From assembly GCF_900100945.1 (NCBI RefSeq), contig NZ_FNCG01000002.1:597767-661766 (forward strand): DNA of 64,000 nucleotides, in the 5' to 3' direction. The translations under genes and the position numbers were made by a program. The notes beneath the pieces are model-generated. The model ran no database searches and was not told the origin of the DNA. It was given only the letters and a program-made list of their open reading frames with translations. Origin of the DNA: Mucilaginibacter gossypii (lineage in GTDB: Bacteria; Bacteroidota; Bacteroidia; Sphingobacteriales; Sphingobacteriaceae). This document shows, one piece after another, positions 36,805-45,613 of the stretch. The first letter of the stretch is position 1. Each line of letters opens with the position of its first letter.

Positions 36805-38220
36805 ATGAACAGAAGATCATTTTTACAGGGCATTGGCCTTATAACCGGCGGTGCGTTCATATCGCTCGGTGCCAACGCACTTACACAAATATTAACCGGT
36901 GATACCGTAAAAGGCCGTGTCACTGCAGGCAAAAAAGGAATTAAAGGCGTAGTAATATCCGACGGTTTTTCGGTAGTACTTACCGATGATAAGGGTAATT
37001 ACGAGCTTACTCCAAATGAAAAAGCTAAAAGTATTTTCATGAGCACACCATCAGGCTACGAGTTTAAAACAGATTATAACGTATCTAAGCATTACGAAAA
37101 CATAGGCGGCAGTTCGCATTTTGATTTTAAGCTGGAGCCGTTAAAAGTTGATGGTCACAATCACCACTTTATTATCTGGGCCGATCCGCAGGTTAAAAAC
37201 AAAAAGGACGTTAAGCAGATGATGGATACCTCGGTTCCCGATACCATTGCTACCATAAAATCATTAGGTAAAAACGCACTGGTACACGGTATTTGCGTAG
37301 GCGATATTGTTTGGGATAACCATGAGCTTTTCCCGGATTATAATGAGGCCGTAGCACAAATGGGGATCCCGTTTTTCCAGGCGATAGGTAACCACGATAT
37401 GGATTACCGTATGGGAGGCGATGAAACTTCTGATGTTACCTTTAAGCAAATCTACGGGCCAACTTATTATTCATTTAACCGGGGCAAGGCTCATTATGTA
37501 GTATTAGATAATGTTCGTTACCTGGGTGTTGAGCGTGAGTATGATGGCTATATTACCGAAGATCAGCTAAACTGGCTGGCAAAAGATCTGCAATACGTTA
37601 AGAAAGATCAGTTACTGATCATTAACCTGCATATCCCGGTATATAATCAGGTGAAAAATAACCAGGATTTTTATAAAGTGCTGAATGGCTTCAGCAATGT
37701 GCACATCATGTCGGGTCATACGCATTACCATGATAACAATATCACCAACGGTATTTTTGAGCATAACCACGGCACAGTATGCGGAGGCTGGTGGACGGGG
37801 CCTATTTGCGTTGATGGTACCCCACGTGGATACGGCGTGTATTCGGTAACTGGTACGGAGCTAAAATGGTATTATAAATCGACAGGTTTACCGGCCGAAA
37901 ACCAGATCAGTGTTTATGCCGAAAAACTAACCGACCAGATGCGCCTCATCGCCAATGTTTGGAACTATGACCCACAGTGGAAGGTAGTGTATTATTTAGA
38001 TGACAAACCGATGGGAGCGTTGTCAAAAGAACAGGGATATGATCCCTTATCGGTAAGTTTGTATAAAGGCGATCAGCTACCGGCAGGCCGGCATTTTGTG
38101 GAGCCGCATGAAACAGGGCATTTGTTTGTGGCGCACTTTGATCCGTCGGTTAAAAAGGTTAGGGTTGAAGCTACAGATCGTTTCGGAAATAAATATTCAA
38201 GCGAATTAGATGCAAAATAA
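36805..38220 (+). CDS. Twin-arginine calcineurin-like metallophosphoesterase
   Basis: A 471-residue exported phosphoesterase. The N-terminus has a twin-arginine signal (MNRRSFLQGIGLITGGAF). Residues about 35-110 form a carboxypeptidase-regulatory-like MetallophosN domain. The catalytic domain (about 115-330) shows the metal-binding blocks WADPQV, VGDIVWDN, GNHDMD, LHIPVYN and SGHTHYHDN. A C-terminal MetallophosC domain follows (about 345-465). The first block has DPQ where the general family has DxH, a variant I regard as compatible with this subgroup. The gene overlaps the GDPD gene by 11 bp, which points to joint action on a phosphodiester. Confidence 0.92.
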   Translation: MNRRSFLQGIGLITGGAFISLGANALTQILTGDTVKGRVTAGKKGIKGVVISDGFSVVLTDDKGNYELTPNEKAKSIFMSTPSGYEFKTDYNVSKHYENIGGSSHFDFKLEPLKVDGHNHHFIIWADPQVKNKKDVKQMMDTSVPDTIATIKSLGKNALVHGICVGDIVWDNHELFPDYNEAVAQMGIPFFQAIGNHDMDYRMGGDETSDVTFKQIYGPTYYSFNRGKAHYVVLDNVRYLGVEREYDGYITEDQLNWLAKDLQYVKKDQLLIINLHIPVYNQVKNNQDFYKVLNGFSNVHIMSGHTHYHDNNITNGIFEHNHGTVCGGWWTGPICVDGTPRGYGVYSVTGTELKWYYKSTGLPAENQISVYAEKLTDQMRLIANVWNYDPQWKVVYYLDDKPMGALSKEQGYDPLSVSLYKGDQLPAGRHFVEPHETGHLFVAHFDPSVKKVRVEATDRFGNKYSSELDAK

Positions 38221-39115
38221 AATAAACATTGTTACCGGTATAAGTCTTATCTTGTTATCAGGCTTTACCGTTGTTAAAAACATGGAACTAAAAAATGCAG
38301 ATTTCCCCTCATTCAGCGCCGAAGCACATCGCGGCGGCAGGGGACTGAGGCCCGAAAATACCATTCCTGCTATGAAAAACGCCATCGATCTTGGTGTTGT
38401 TACTACGCTGGAAATGGATACGCATATTACGGCGGATGGGCAGGTGGTTTTATCGCATGATGAATATATCAATCCGCTGTTTTCGCTTACGCCCGATGGT
38501 AAGGATATCCTCAAGGAAGATGCGAAAAACCTGATCCTCTATAAAATGAAATATGAGGACCTGAAACAATATGATGTAGGTTCAAAGCCGTACAGCAAAT
38601 TTCCGCGCCAGCAAAAGATAAAAACCTACATGCCATTACTATCCGAATTGATTGATTCGGTACAGCATTATATTAAGGTAAATCATAAAAAGCCGGTATT
38701 CTACAATATCGAAACCAAATGCTCACCAGAGGGCGATGGTATTTATAATCCAGCTCCGGACGCGTTTGTGGATAAGCTGATGGCTGTTTTGATCGAAAAG
38801 AAGGTCCTGCCTTACGTTGTGATCCAGTCGTTTGATAGACGTACGCTGCAGATCATCCACAAAAAATATCCTGATGTGCGTACTTCTTATCTTATCGAAA
38901 ACAAAAAATCGTTTGAAGATAATATGGCCGATCTTGGTTTTACTCCTTTCATCTACAGCCCAGACTATAAACTGGTTGATGCCGACCTGGTAAAGAAATG
39001 CCATGATTCAAAGATTAAAGTACTACCATGGACAGTAAATACAAAAGCCGAAATTGAACAGCTTAAAAGTTTAGGTGTTGATGGTGTGATTACTGATTAT
39101 CCGGATTTGTTTTAG
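38210..39115 (+). CDS. Glycerophosphodiester phosphodiesterase (GDPD) family protein
   Basis: A 301-residue TIM-barrel phosphodiesterase with a hydrophobic N-terminal export signal (IVTGISLILLSGFTVV). The catalytic block is AHRGGRGLRPENT (about 40-52), followed by TLEMDTHITADGQVVLSHDEYINP, with the conserved Glu-Asp and second His. Near the end are SFDRRTLQIIHKKYPDVRTSYLIEN and DGVITDYPDLF. The family cleaves glycerophosphodiesters to glycerol-3-phosphate and an alcohol. The start codon lies inside the previous gene (11-bp overlap), so the two are translationally coupled. Confidence 0.93.
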   Translation: MQNKINIVTGISLILLSGFTVVKNMELKNADFPSFSAEAHRGGRGLRPENTIPAMKNAIDLGVVTTLEMDTHITADGQVVLSHDEYINPLFSLTPDGKDILKEDAKNLILYKMKYEDLKQYDVGSKPYSKFPRQQKIKTYMPLLSELIDSVQHYIKVNHKKPVFYNIETKCSPEGDGIYNPAPDAFVDKLMAVLIEKKVLPYVVIQSFDRRTLQIIHKKYPDVRTSYLIENKKSFEDNMADLGFTPFIYSPDYKLVDADLVKKCHDSKIKVLPWTVNTKAEIEQLKSLGVDGVITDYPDLF

Positions 39116-39137
39116 GAAGCAAATCCGCCCTTTATAG

Positions 39138-39195
39138 CATGCGATTGCCACGTCGCGCCCAAGCTTATTCCCGTTTCGCTCCTCGCAATGACATG
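39138..39195. repeat. Dispersed intergenic repeat (GCGATTGCCACGTCG ... CTCCTCGCAATGACA)
   Basis: The segment carries GCGATTGCCACGTCG on the left and CGCTCCTCGCAATGACATG on the right. The two ends are related in opposite orientation. I recognise this as a common dispersed palindromic repeat of Mucilaginibacter-like genomes. It lies in the gap between the GDPD and GH29 genes and marks the end of the phosphoesterase operon. Confidence 0.65.
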
Positions 39196-39330
39196 TTTTT
39201 TGTTGTGCCGAACCTTATCCACGCCAAATAAGCTGAATGTAATGTCAATTTACCATAATCTAAACATTGAATTTAAATGTGATATTGCAGTTTGTTAAAA
39301 CGTTTTATCAATTTAACCAACAACCCAATC

Positions 39331-40731
39331 ATGTTTAAGTTAAAAGCTATATGCTTTATTGCGATTTGTGCCGCTTCACTCTCACTAAAAGCACAAACGG
39401 CCCGGCAGCCTGTAAAACCGCTTGCCCAGCTTCAGCAGGAATTTGTCGATCTGCGCTTCGGTATGTTTATCCACTTTAACATCCCAACCTATATGGATCA
39501 GGACTGGGCCGATCCTGATGCTTTGCCAACTATCTTTAACCCTAAAAAACTGAATTGCGACCAGTGGGCAAAAGCCGCTAAATCGGCAAACATGACTTAC
39601 GGTTGTATTACCACAAAACACCACAGTGGTTTTTGTATCTGGGATACCAAAACAACCGATTATAACGTGATGAACAGTCCGCTGAAAAAAGACGTAGTGA
39701 AAGAGTATACTGATGCTTTCAGGGCTAACGGTCTAAAGGTGTTTTTATATTACTCAATACTAGATACTCACCACAGGTTAAGGCCAAACATGATCACGCC
39801 AAAGCATATTGATATGGTAAAAGCGCAAATCACTGAGTTGATGACCAAATACGGCGAGATTTCGGCTCTGATCATTGACGGCTGGGATGCACCATGGTCG
39901 AGGATTTCATATGATGACGTTCCGTTTGAAGAAATCTACACATTGGTGAAATCATTACAGCCAAACTGTTTGGTGATGGACCTTAATGGTGCCAAATATC
40001 CGGCAGAAGGCATGTATTTTACTGATATCAAGACTTACGAAATGGGAGCAGGGCAACGGGTTTCAACTAAAGATAACCACATGCCGGCTATTGCCTGTTT
40101 ACCATTGCAGGCCAACTGGTTTTGGGAAACAAGCCACCCTACAACCCCGGTTAAGGAGCCTGCCAAACTGGTTAACGATATCCTGAAACCATTGAACAAC
40201 GTCGACTGTAATTTTATCCTGAACGTGGCACCAAACCGCGATGGTTTATTTGACGATAACGCCCTTGCCGCGCTTAAAGAAATAGGCAAACTTTGGAAAA
40301 ACGAAGGGCCAGTGGCTAAGCTTTCTACGTTGGATGCACCGATTATTTCATCAAACATTGCAAAAAATCAGCCGGCAAGCGCAAGCTGGAGCGATGATTC
40401 TGCTATTATGGATTTTGCTAACGATGATGATTTTCATAGCTCATGGGTGTCAAACCCAACAGTTAAAAATCCATGGTACGAGATAGATTTTAAGAAAGAC
40501 CAGGCATTGAATACCATTGTTATTGCCGAAGAAAAACCGAATATTTCACATTACCGTTTGGAATATTACCTGAACGGAAGCTGGAAGCCATTGTTTGATG
40601 GTGATAATGCTAATAAGATTAAAGTTCACCGTTTTGACAGGGTATGGGCTGGCAAGGTTCGGATCTCGATAGATAAAGCTGATCATCAGGTATCAATAGC
40701 CGAATTCCAGGTTTATAACGAAAGAAGATAA
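39331..40731 (+). CDS. Secreted GH29 alpha-L-fucosidase with C-terminal discoidin-like domain
   Basis: A 466-residue enzyme from ATG 39331, chosen because it begins the signal peptide (MFKLKAICFIAICAASLSLKAQ). An in-frame TTG at 39292 would add 13 residues ahead of it. The GH29 barrel spans about 25-330, with FVDLRFGMFIHFNIPTYMDQDW, TTKHHSGFCIWDTKTTDYNV and the nucleophile Asp in ALIIDGWDAPW (about residue 183). The C-terminal part (about 345-465) resembles an F5/8 type C sugar-binding domain (ASASWSDDSAIMDFANDDDFHSSWVS). It removes terminal alpha-L-fucose. A terminator follows it, so it is transcribed apart from the GH95 gene. Confidence 0.92.
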   Translation: MFKLKAICFIAICAASLSLKAQTARQPVKPLAQLQQEFVDLRFGMFIHFNIPTYMDQDWADPDALPTIFNPKKLNCDQWAKAAKSANMTYGCITTKHHSGFCIWDTKTTDYNVMNSPLKKDVVKEYTDAFRANGLKVFLYYSILDTHHRLRPNMITPKHIDMVKAQITELMTKYGEISALIIDGWDAPWSRISYDDVPFEEIYTLVKSLQPNCLVMDLNGAKYPAEGMYFTDIKTYEMGAGQRVSTKDNHMPAIACLPLQANWFWETSHPTTPVKEPAKLVNDILKPLNNVDCNFILNVAPNRDGLFDDNALAALKEIGKLWKNEGPVAKLSTLDAPIISSNIAKNQPASASWSDDSAIMDFANDDDFHSSWVSNPTVKNPWYEIDFKKDQALNTIVIAEEKPNISHYRLEYYLNGSWKPLFDGDNANKIKVHRFDRVWAGKVRISIDKADHQVSIAEFQVYNERR

Positions 40732-40763
40732 TACACTATAACTGCTGAAATTTACTAAGGAAG

Positions 40764-40789
40764 ACCCGCCCGCAAGGCGGGTTTTTTTT
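40764..40789 (+). terminator. Rho-independent terminator after the GH29 gene
   Basis: ACCCGCC (40764-40770) pairs with GGCGGGT (40776-40782) around a CGCAA loop, followed by eight T residues. It is a textbook intrinsic terminator on the plus strand. Confidence 0.92.
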
Positions 40790-40883
40790 GCTGTACCCCG
40801 TTTTTGTATATTAAAATGCCAATAAGCATTATTTTTTATAGCTGTTGCATTGGTATACTTGTAAAAACAATTCTAACCTATTT

Positions 40884-43358
40884 ATGAACCAAGGCTTGAA
40901 AACAACACTCCTGTTTGTAGTTTTACCGCTATGCATGCAATTGATTGCGCCAAACGCAAACGCGCAAAACAATACTTTATGGTATAAAAAGCCCGCAAAA
41001 GCGTGGACAGAAGCTTTGCCGATAGGCAACGGCAGATTAGGAGCCATGATTTTTGGTGGCGTTGATGATGAGTTGCTGCAACTCAATGAATCTACCCTAT
41101 GGTCGGGTGGACCGGTGAAGCAAAATGTAAATCCCGGTGCATTTCAATACTTGGCCCAGGTAAGGGAAGCGTTGTTTAAAGGGGAATATCAAAGGGCACA
41201 TGAGCTAACGCAAAAGATGCAGGGCTTATACTCTGAAAGCTTCTTGCCTATGGCCGATCTGCATATCAAACAATCATATAATGGTGGTAACAGCACCAGC
41301 TATTACCGCGATCTGAATATCGGGAATGCTGTTGCCACAACAAAATATACCGTTGGCGATATAAACTATAAACGCGAAATTTTTGCTTCGGCACCTGATA
41401 AGGTAATTGTTATCCGGTTTACGGCTGATAAGGCTAAACAGTTAAACCTTAAAATAAATACGAGCAGCCAGCTTCGTTTTCAAAAAGAGGTGCTGAATAA
41501 AAATGTATTGCAGCTTAGCGGTAAAGCTCCGGCGCATGTTGAGCCAAGCTATGTTGATTCAAAAAATCCGATAGTTTATGATGATGATGATAAGTGCAGA
41601 GGTATGCGGTATGAGGTGTTGGCAAAGGCCGTAAGCAGTGATGGTAAAATAACTGCCGATACAAGCGGGATCACCGTAAAAGGGGCATCAAGTTTAACGC
41701 TGTACGTTACCGCAGCCACCAGTTTTAAAGCATACAACCAATGCCCTGATGGCGACGAAAAGGTTGCGGCCAAATACCTTGATAAAGCTGCTGCCAAACC
41801 TTATGCACAGTTGCTCGCCGCCCACCTGACCGATTATCATCGTTTTTTTAACAGGGCAAGCCTTAAAATTAACGATAACAAGGGCAGTCATGCCGAATTG
41901 CCTACTGATGAACGACTTGCGCTTTACAATAAGAATCATGGTACTGATCCTGGCATTGAAGCTTTATATTTTCAATATGGCCGTTACCTGTTGATAAGCA
42001 GCTCCAGAACACCGGGCGTTCCTGCTAACCTTCAGGGCATCTGGAATAAAGAATTACGTGCACCATGGAGCTCAAACTATACCAGCAACATCAACGTGCA
42101 AATGAACTACTGGATGGCAGAGGATTGTAACCTGTCTGAAATGCACCAGCCTTTATTTGAGTTGATCAAAGGATTGTCGGAAACGGGCGCTGGTGTTGCT
42201 AAAGATTTCTACCATGCTAAGGGCTGGGTAACCCACCATAATACAGATATCTGGGCTTTGGCTAACCCCGTAGGCGACCTTGGTCATGGCGACCCTAAAT
42301 GGGCAAACTGGGCAATGGGTGGCGACTGGCTAACCCGTCATCTTTGGGAGCACTATTTATATACCGGCGATAAAGCGTTTTTAAAAAATACAGCTTACCC
42401 TTTAATGAAAGGCGCCGCCGAATTTACTTTTGATTGGTTAGTGCCCGATGGTCAGGGCCATTTGGTAACTGCACCTTCTATGTCGCCCGAAAATGATTTT
42501 ATTTATGCTGAGGGTAAAACCGGGGATGTTTCTGTTTCTACTACAATGGATATGGGTATCATCCGCGATCTGTTTGATAACCTGATAGCAGCAACTAAGG
42601 TACTGGGCGTTGATGCAGCTTTCAGGGATTCGCTTATCGCCAAAAAAGCTAAACTGATCCCGTATCAGATAGGCAGTAAAGGCCAATTGCAGGAATGGTA
42701 CAAAGACCAGGAATCGCCTGACCCGCATCACCGCCATGTATCGCATTTATATTCGGTTTACCCGGCTAATGAAATTTCGATAGCTGTAAACCCAGAACTG
42801 GCAGCGGCGGCTAAAAGATCGTTAGAGTTACGCGGTGATGAAAGTACCGGCTGGAGCTTGGCCTGGAAAGTAAACCTTTGGGCCCGGTTAAGAGATGGTA
42901 ACCATGCCTACAAACTTTACCGCGACCTGTTGCGCTTAACCGGCGAAAGCGGTTACAACTACAGCGAGGGTGGGGGTCTCTATCCAAATATGTTTGATGC
43001 CCACCCGCCGTTCCAGATAGATGGTAACTTTGGTGGTACCTCTGGTTTGGCCGAAATGCTGCTGCAAAGCCAGGATGGTAATGTACACCTGCTACCTGCA
43101 TTGCCCGATGCCTGGGCCAATGGTGAAATTAAAGGTTTGGTAGCCAGAGGCGCATTTGTAGTTGACATGAAATGGGCAGCGGGCAAGGTTGTGACCGCCC
43201 AAGTGTTATCAAAAACAGGCGGCACCTGCCATATTATATCTAAATCCAAACTGACAGTTAAAGGTTTAAATGCTACTCCTGTTAAAGTAAAAGAGGGGTA
43301 TGAGTTGGTGATCAATACAGAAAAAGGCAAATCATATCAATTAGTAAGCAGCATATGA
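40884..43358 (+). CDS. Secreted GH95 alpha-L-fucosidase
   Basis: An 824-residue enzyme from ATG 40884, which starts a signal peptide (MNQGLKTTLLFVVLPLCMQLIAPNANAQ). An in-frame start at 40845 would put 13 extra residues ahead of it. The GH95 order is visible: N-terminal beta domain (about 30-290, WTEALPIGNGRLGAMIFGGVDDELLQLNESTLWSGGP), alpha/alpha barrel (about 330-700) with NYTSNINVQMNYWMAEDCNL, APSMSPENDF and QIDGNFGGTSGLAEMLLQSQ, and a C-terminal beta domain. The family acts on alpha-1,2-fucosides by inversion, and some plant-glycan members act on galactosides. Its stop overlaps the start of the esterase gene by 4 bp. Confidence 0.94.
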   Translation: MNQGLKTTLLFVVLPLCMQLIAPNANAQNNTLWYKKPAKAWTEALPIGNGRLGAMIFGGVDDELLQLNESTLWSGGPVKQNVNPGAFQYLAQVREALFKGEYQRAHELTQKMQGLYSESFLPMADLHIKQSYNGGNSTSYYRDLNIGNAVATTKYTVGDINYKREIFASAPDKVIVIRFTADKAKQLNLKINTSSQLRFQKEVLNKNVLQLSGKAPAHVEPSYVDSKNPIVYDDDDKCRGMRYEVLAKAVSSDGKITADTSGITVKGASSLTLYVTAATSFKAYNQCPDGDEKVAAKYLDKAAAKPYAQLLAAHLTDYHRFFNRASLKINDNKGSHAELPTDERLALYNKNHGTDPGIEALYFQYGRYLLISSSRTPGVPANLQGIWNKELRAPWSSNYTSNINVQMNYWMAEDCNLSEMHQPLFELIKGLSETGAGVAKDFYHAKGWVTHHNTDIWALANPVGDLGHGDPKWANWAMGGDWLTRHLWEHYLYTGDKAFLKNTAYPLMKGAAEFTFDWLVPDGQGHLVTAPSMSPENDFIYAEGKTGDVSVSTTMDMGIIRDLFDNLIAATKVLGVDAAFRDSLIAKKAKLIPYQIGSKGQLQEWYKDQESPDPHHRHVSHLYSVYPANEISIAVNPELAAAAKRSLELRGDESTGWSLAWKVNLWARLRDGNHAYKLYRDLLRLTGESGYNYSEGGGLYPNMFDAHPPFQIDGNFGGTSGLAEMLLQSQDGNVHLLPALPDAWANGEIKGLVARGAFVVDMKWAAGKVVTAQVLSKTGGTCHIISKSKLTVKGLNATPVKVKEGYELVINTEKGKSYQLVSSI

Positions 43359-44110
43359 GCAACAGCAGGAGAGACTTTTTAAAGAAAGCATCGCTGGCGG
43401 GCGCAGCAGCAATGGCAGCACCGGAATTGGTATCAGCATCAGCAAAGAATGATGATTATTTGCCAGATGATGGCATTGGAAAAACTTTTCTTTTCCAGGG
43501 CGATTCGATAACCGACGGCGGCCGCAGTTACGATAAAGACTGGAACCATGTTTACGGTCAGGGCTACGCTTATTTGATAACTGCCCGTATTAATTTTGAC
43601 TATCCCGGCCGTGATTACCAGTTTTTTAACCGGGGCATCAGTGGTAATACCGTAAATGATCTTGCATCACGCTGGCAAAAAGATACGTTGGATATTAAGC
43701 CCGATGTATTAAGCATACTAATAGGCATTAACGATGTGCACAGGGTAATAATGCAGGGCCATAAAGCAACCGCCGACGATTTCGGCAATGCTTATGATAG
43801 GCTGTTAACACAAACTAAAGCTGCGTTACCCGATGTTAAGCTGATCATGTTAGAGCCTTTTATTTTACCCGTTGGTATGGTAAGCAAGAACCCGGAGCTT
43901 TGGACAACCGAAGTTCAAAAGCGACAGGTTATAGTTAAATCACTTGCATCAAAATTTAACGCCATTTTTGTGCCTTTGCAGGAGGTGTTTAATAAAGCTT
44001 TACAAAAAGCCAATGCTGAGCATTGGATCTGGGATGGTGTTCATCCCATGCCGGCAGGGCATGAGCTCATTGCCCGGGAATGGATGAAGGCGGTTAAAAA
44101 GCTGTATTGA
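43355..44110 (+). CDS. Tat-exported SGNH/GDSL hydrolase (probable carbohydrate esterase)
   Basis: A 251-residue esterase. The N-terminus has a twin-arginine signal (MSNSRRDFLKKASLAGAAAM). The SGNH blocks are FLFQGDSITDGG (nucleophile Ser), RGISGNTVNDL, LIGINDVH and WDGVHPMPAGHELIA (Asp and His). The family removes acetyl groups from plant polysaccharides such as rhamnogalacturonan or xyloglucan. The ATGA overlap with the GH95 stop shows translational coupling, so the two probably act on the same acetylated, fucosylated glycan. The substrate is an inference. Confidence 0.92.
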   Translation: MSNSRRDFLKKASLAGAAAMAAPELVSASAKNDDYLPDDGIGKTFLFQGDSITDGGRSYDKDWNHVYGQGYAYLITARINFDYPGRDYQFFNRGISGNTVNDLASRWQKDTLDIKPDVLSILIGINDVHRVIMQGHKATADDFGNAYDRLLTQTKAALPDVKLIMLEPFILPVGMVSKNPELWTTEVQKRQVIVKSLASKFNAIFVPLQEVFNKALQKANAEHWIWDGVHPMPAGHELIAREWMKAVKKLY

Positions 44111-44284
44111 TTTTTGCCGTTTTACGATACAAAAACTCGTTGTGAGTATAGCGTGGCAATCCCATAGTCAATGCATGTCCAATTTGTACAGCTACGAGAT
44201 TGTCTCGCCGTTTCTTTACATGACTTTTTAACCACTATCTCCAACCCAAATCTCTTCTTCCGAACACTAACAACGGCGTAGAAA

Positions 44285-44764
44285 TTAATGAATCTTTTTC
44301 CAATCTATGATATCATGATATTCGTAGTAATCAGCAATAGATTCAATATCATAAAGAATTGGTTCTGCTGAAATGTGAATGCTTTCTAAATATTTTAGAT
44401 ATTTCTTATGGGTTGAAAAACCCCGCTCTATTTTTTTTGCTGGAACCACAACATACCACCCTTCTTTAACATAATTTCCATGAAGAATTGAATTAGTGTA
44501 ATAAACCAGAATTACGCCATCTATAACATTTGCTTTTTTAATGTGAGAAAAGCCTGTATCCCCATCTATGCCTTCCAGATTCATTCCCCATCCTGATTCT
44601 TTAGTTACAATTATTGCTTCATAAGGTTTAATGAATGGTAACCTGGCTGAATCCCATTCTCCTTTTGCTGTGTAAAATTCATCTATATTAGATCGTTTAT
44701 GAGATTGCCCGGAGCAGGAGAATAGCAGTAAAATGGTTAAAGGAAACAAAAGAGTCGTTTTCAT
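44285..44764 (-). CDS. Hypothetical lipoprotein
   Basis: A 159-residue protein on the minus strand. The N-terminus is a clear lipoprotein signal (MKTTLLFPLTILLLFSCSGQ, lipidated Cys at 17). The rest is a small mixed alpha/beta sequence with WGMNLEGIDGDTGFSHIKKANVIDGVILVYY and an aromatic-rich C-terminus. I do not recognise a family. The gene is isolated, flanked by non-coding DNA on both sides, and slightly more AT-rich than its neighbours. Expression of a real lipoprotein is likely because the signal is so clear. Confidence 0.75.
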   Translation of the reverse strand: MKTTLLFPLTILLLFSCSGQSHKRSNIDEFYTAKGEWDSARLPFIKPYEAIIVTKESGWGMNLEGIDGDTGFSHIKKANVIDGVILVYYTNSILHGNYVKEGWYVVVPAKKIERGFSTHKKYLKYLESIHISAEPILYDIESIADYYEYHDIIDWKKIH

Positions 44765-44960
44765 TGTGGTTTATTGTACATTTCGTTGCCAAGAGCTAAC
44801 CAAAAAACTGTCTTCACGCAATTATTGGTTAAGGTAATAATAGAATTGTAAATAAAAGCTCTAAAAAAATATCAAACAGGCTGTTGGTCGGTTAGTTCGT
44901 AGCACAAATAAACTTTATCACTGGCTTTGTTTTTGATTTTAAAGAAAAAGCTTTAGTACT

Positions 44961-44996
44961 ACAAAAGCAGATCGGGTAAGCCTGATCCGCTTTTGT
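44961..44996 (-). terminator. Hairpin terminator downstream of the CHC2 gene
   Basis: ACAAAAGC..GATC..GG at the left pairs with CC..GATC..GCTTTTGT at the right around a TAAG loop, giving a long stem with one or two mispairs. On the minus strand the 3' arm ends in CTTTTGT, a short U-rich end. It lies 6 bases past the stop of the minus-strand gene. Confidence 0.65.
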
Positions 44997-45001
44997 AAAA
45001 C

Positions 45002-45268
45002 TTAATTACTTTCTGCTATCAGCTGAATAGCTTCTTCTCGGGTTTTGTGTTCAATGGCCATTACAAATTCAACAGGGCCGCCGCCTTTACCGCAGCCAAA
45101 GCATTGAAAAATATTTTTTTCGGGCGACACCATCAGGGAGGTTGCCTGGTCTTTATGGAAAGGACAGCGGCCTTTTAAATTTCTCCGGCTTTCTTCAAGC
45201 AACACATATTTTGAAACAATTCGTACAAGATCGGCCTGTACCGGCAACAGGGAATGAGATGCAGACAT
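45002..45268 (-). CDS. Small orphan CHC2 zinc-finger protein (DnaG N-terminus-like)
   Basis: An 88-residue protein on the minus strand. It consists almost wholly of a CHC2 zinc-binding domain like the N-terminus of DnaG primase: VRIVSKYVLLEESRRNLKGRCPFHKDQATSLMVSPEKNIFQCFGCGKGG, with the CPFH and CFGC ligands. The Toprim catalytic domain of primases is absent. ATG 45268 is chosen because the primase-like homology begins just after it. The frame stays open to an ATG at 45367, but those extra residues look unlike the family. Its role is unknown: DNA binding or a mobile-element leftover are possible. Confidence 0.82.
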   Translation of the reverse strand: MSASHSLLPVQADLVRIVSKYVLLEESRRNLKGRCPFHKDQATSLMVSPEKNIFQCFGCGKGGGPVEFVMAIEHKTREEAIQLIAESN

Positions 45269-45613
45269 GTTGGGCGATAGAATGATTAATTTATCAGGCT
45301 GCGAAAATAATTTTTTACCAGGTTGCAATAAGGGATTGTTGAAAAAAAAGTTATTCCCACGGGACAAAGTAATGCCTCTTTATCACATGTGGTAATTTAC
45401 GTAGCAACTGGGCATCATTTTATTTAGCAGCCCACATGCTAAGTTGATGGATGTTTAACAGATTGCTTGCCCCGCGCATTCCCAAAACAAGTTCGGTATG
45501 ACTTTTTTTTAGTAACTGGCCATGCTTTCTGCTTTTCTCAGAAATATCTACTTTAGCCACACAAGCAAATCGGCAAAAAGACTTTGCGCTTTGCGAGAGA
45601 AAAATCAAACACC

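Noticed and set aside
44140..44215. Possible degenerate copy of the dispersed repeat at 39138-39195
   Set aside because: Only short words such as GCGTGGCAATC and ACGAGATTGTCTCG agree; too weak to call.
45420..45608. 62-codon frame on the minus strand between the CHC2 and acetyltransferase genes
   Set aside because: No family is recognised and it runs to just short of the acetyltransferase start, in the upstream region expected to hold its promoter. A real small protein cannot be fully excluded.
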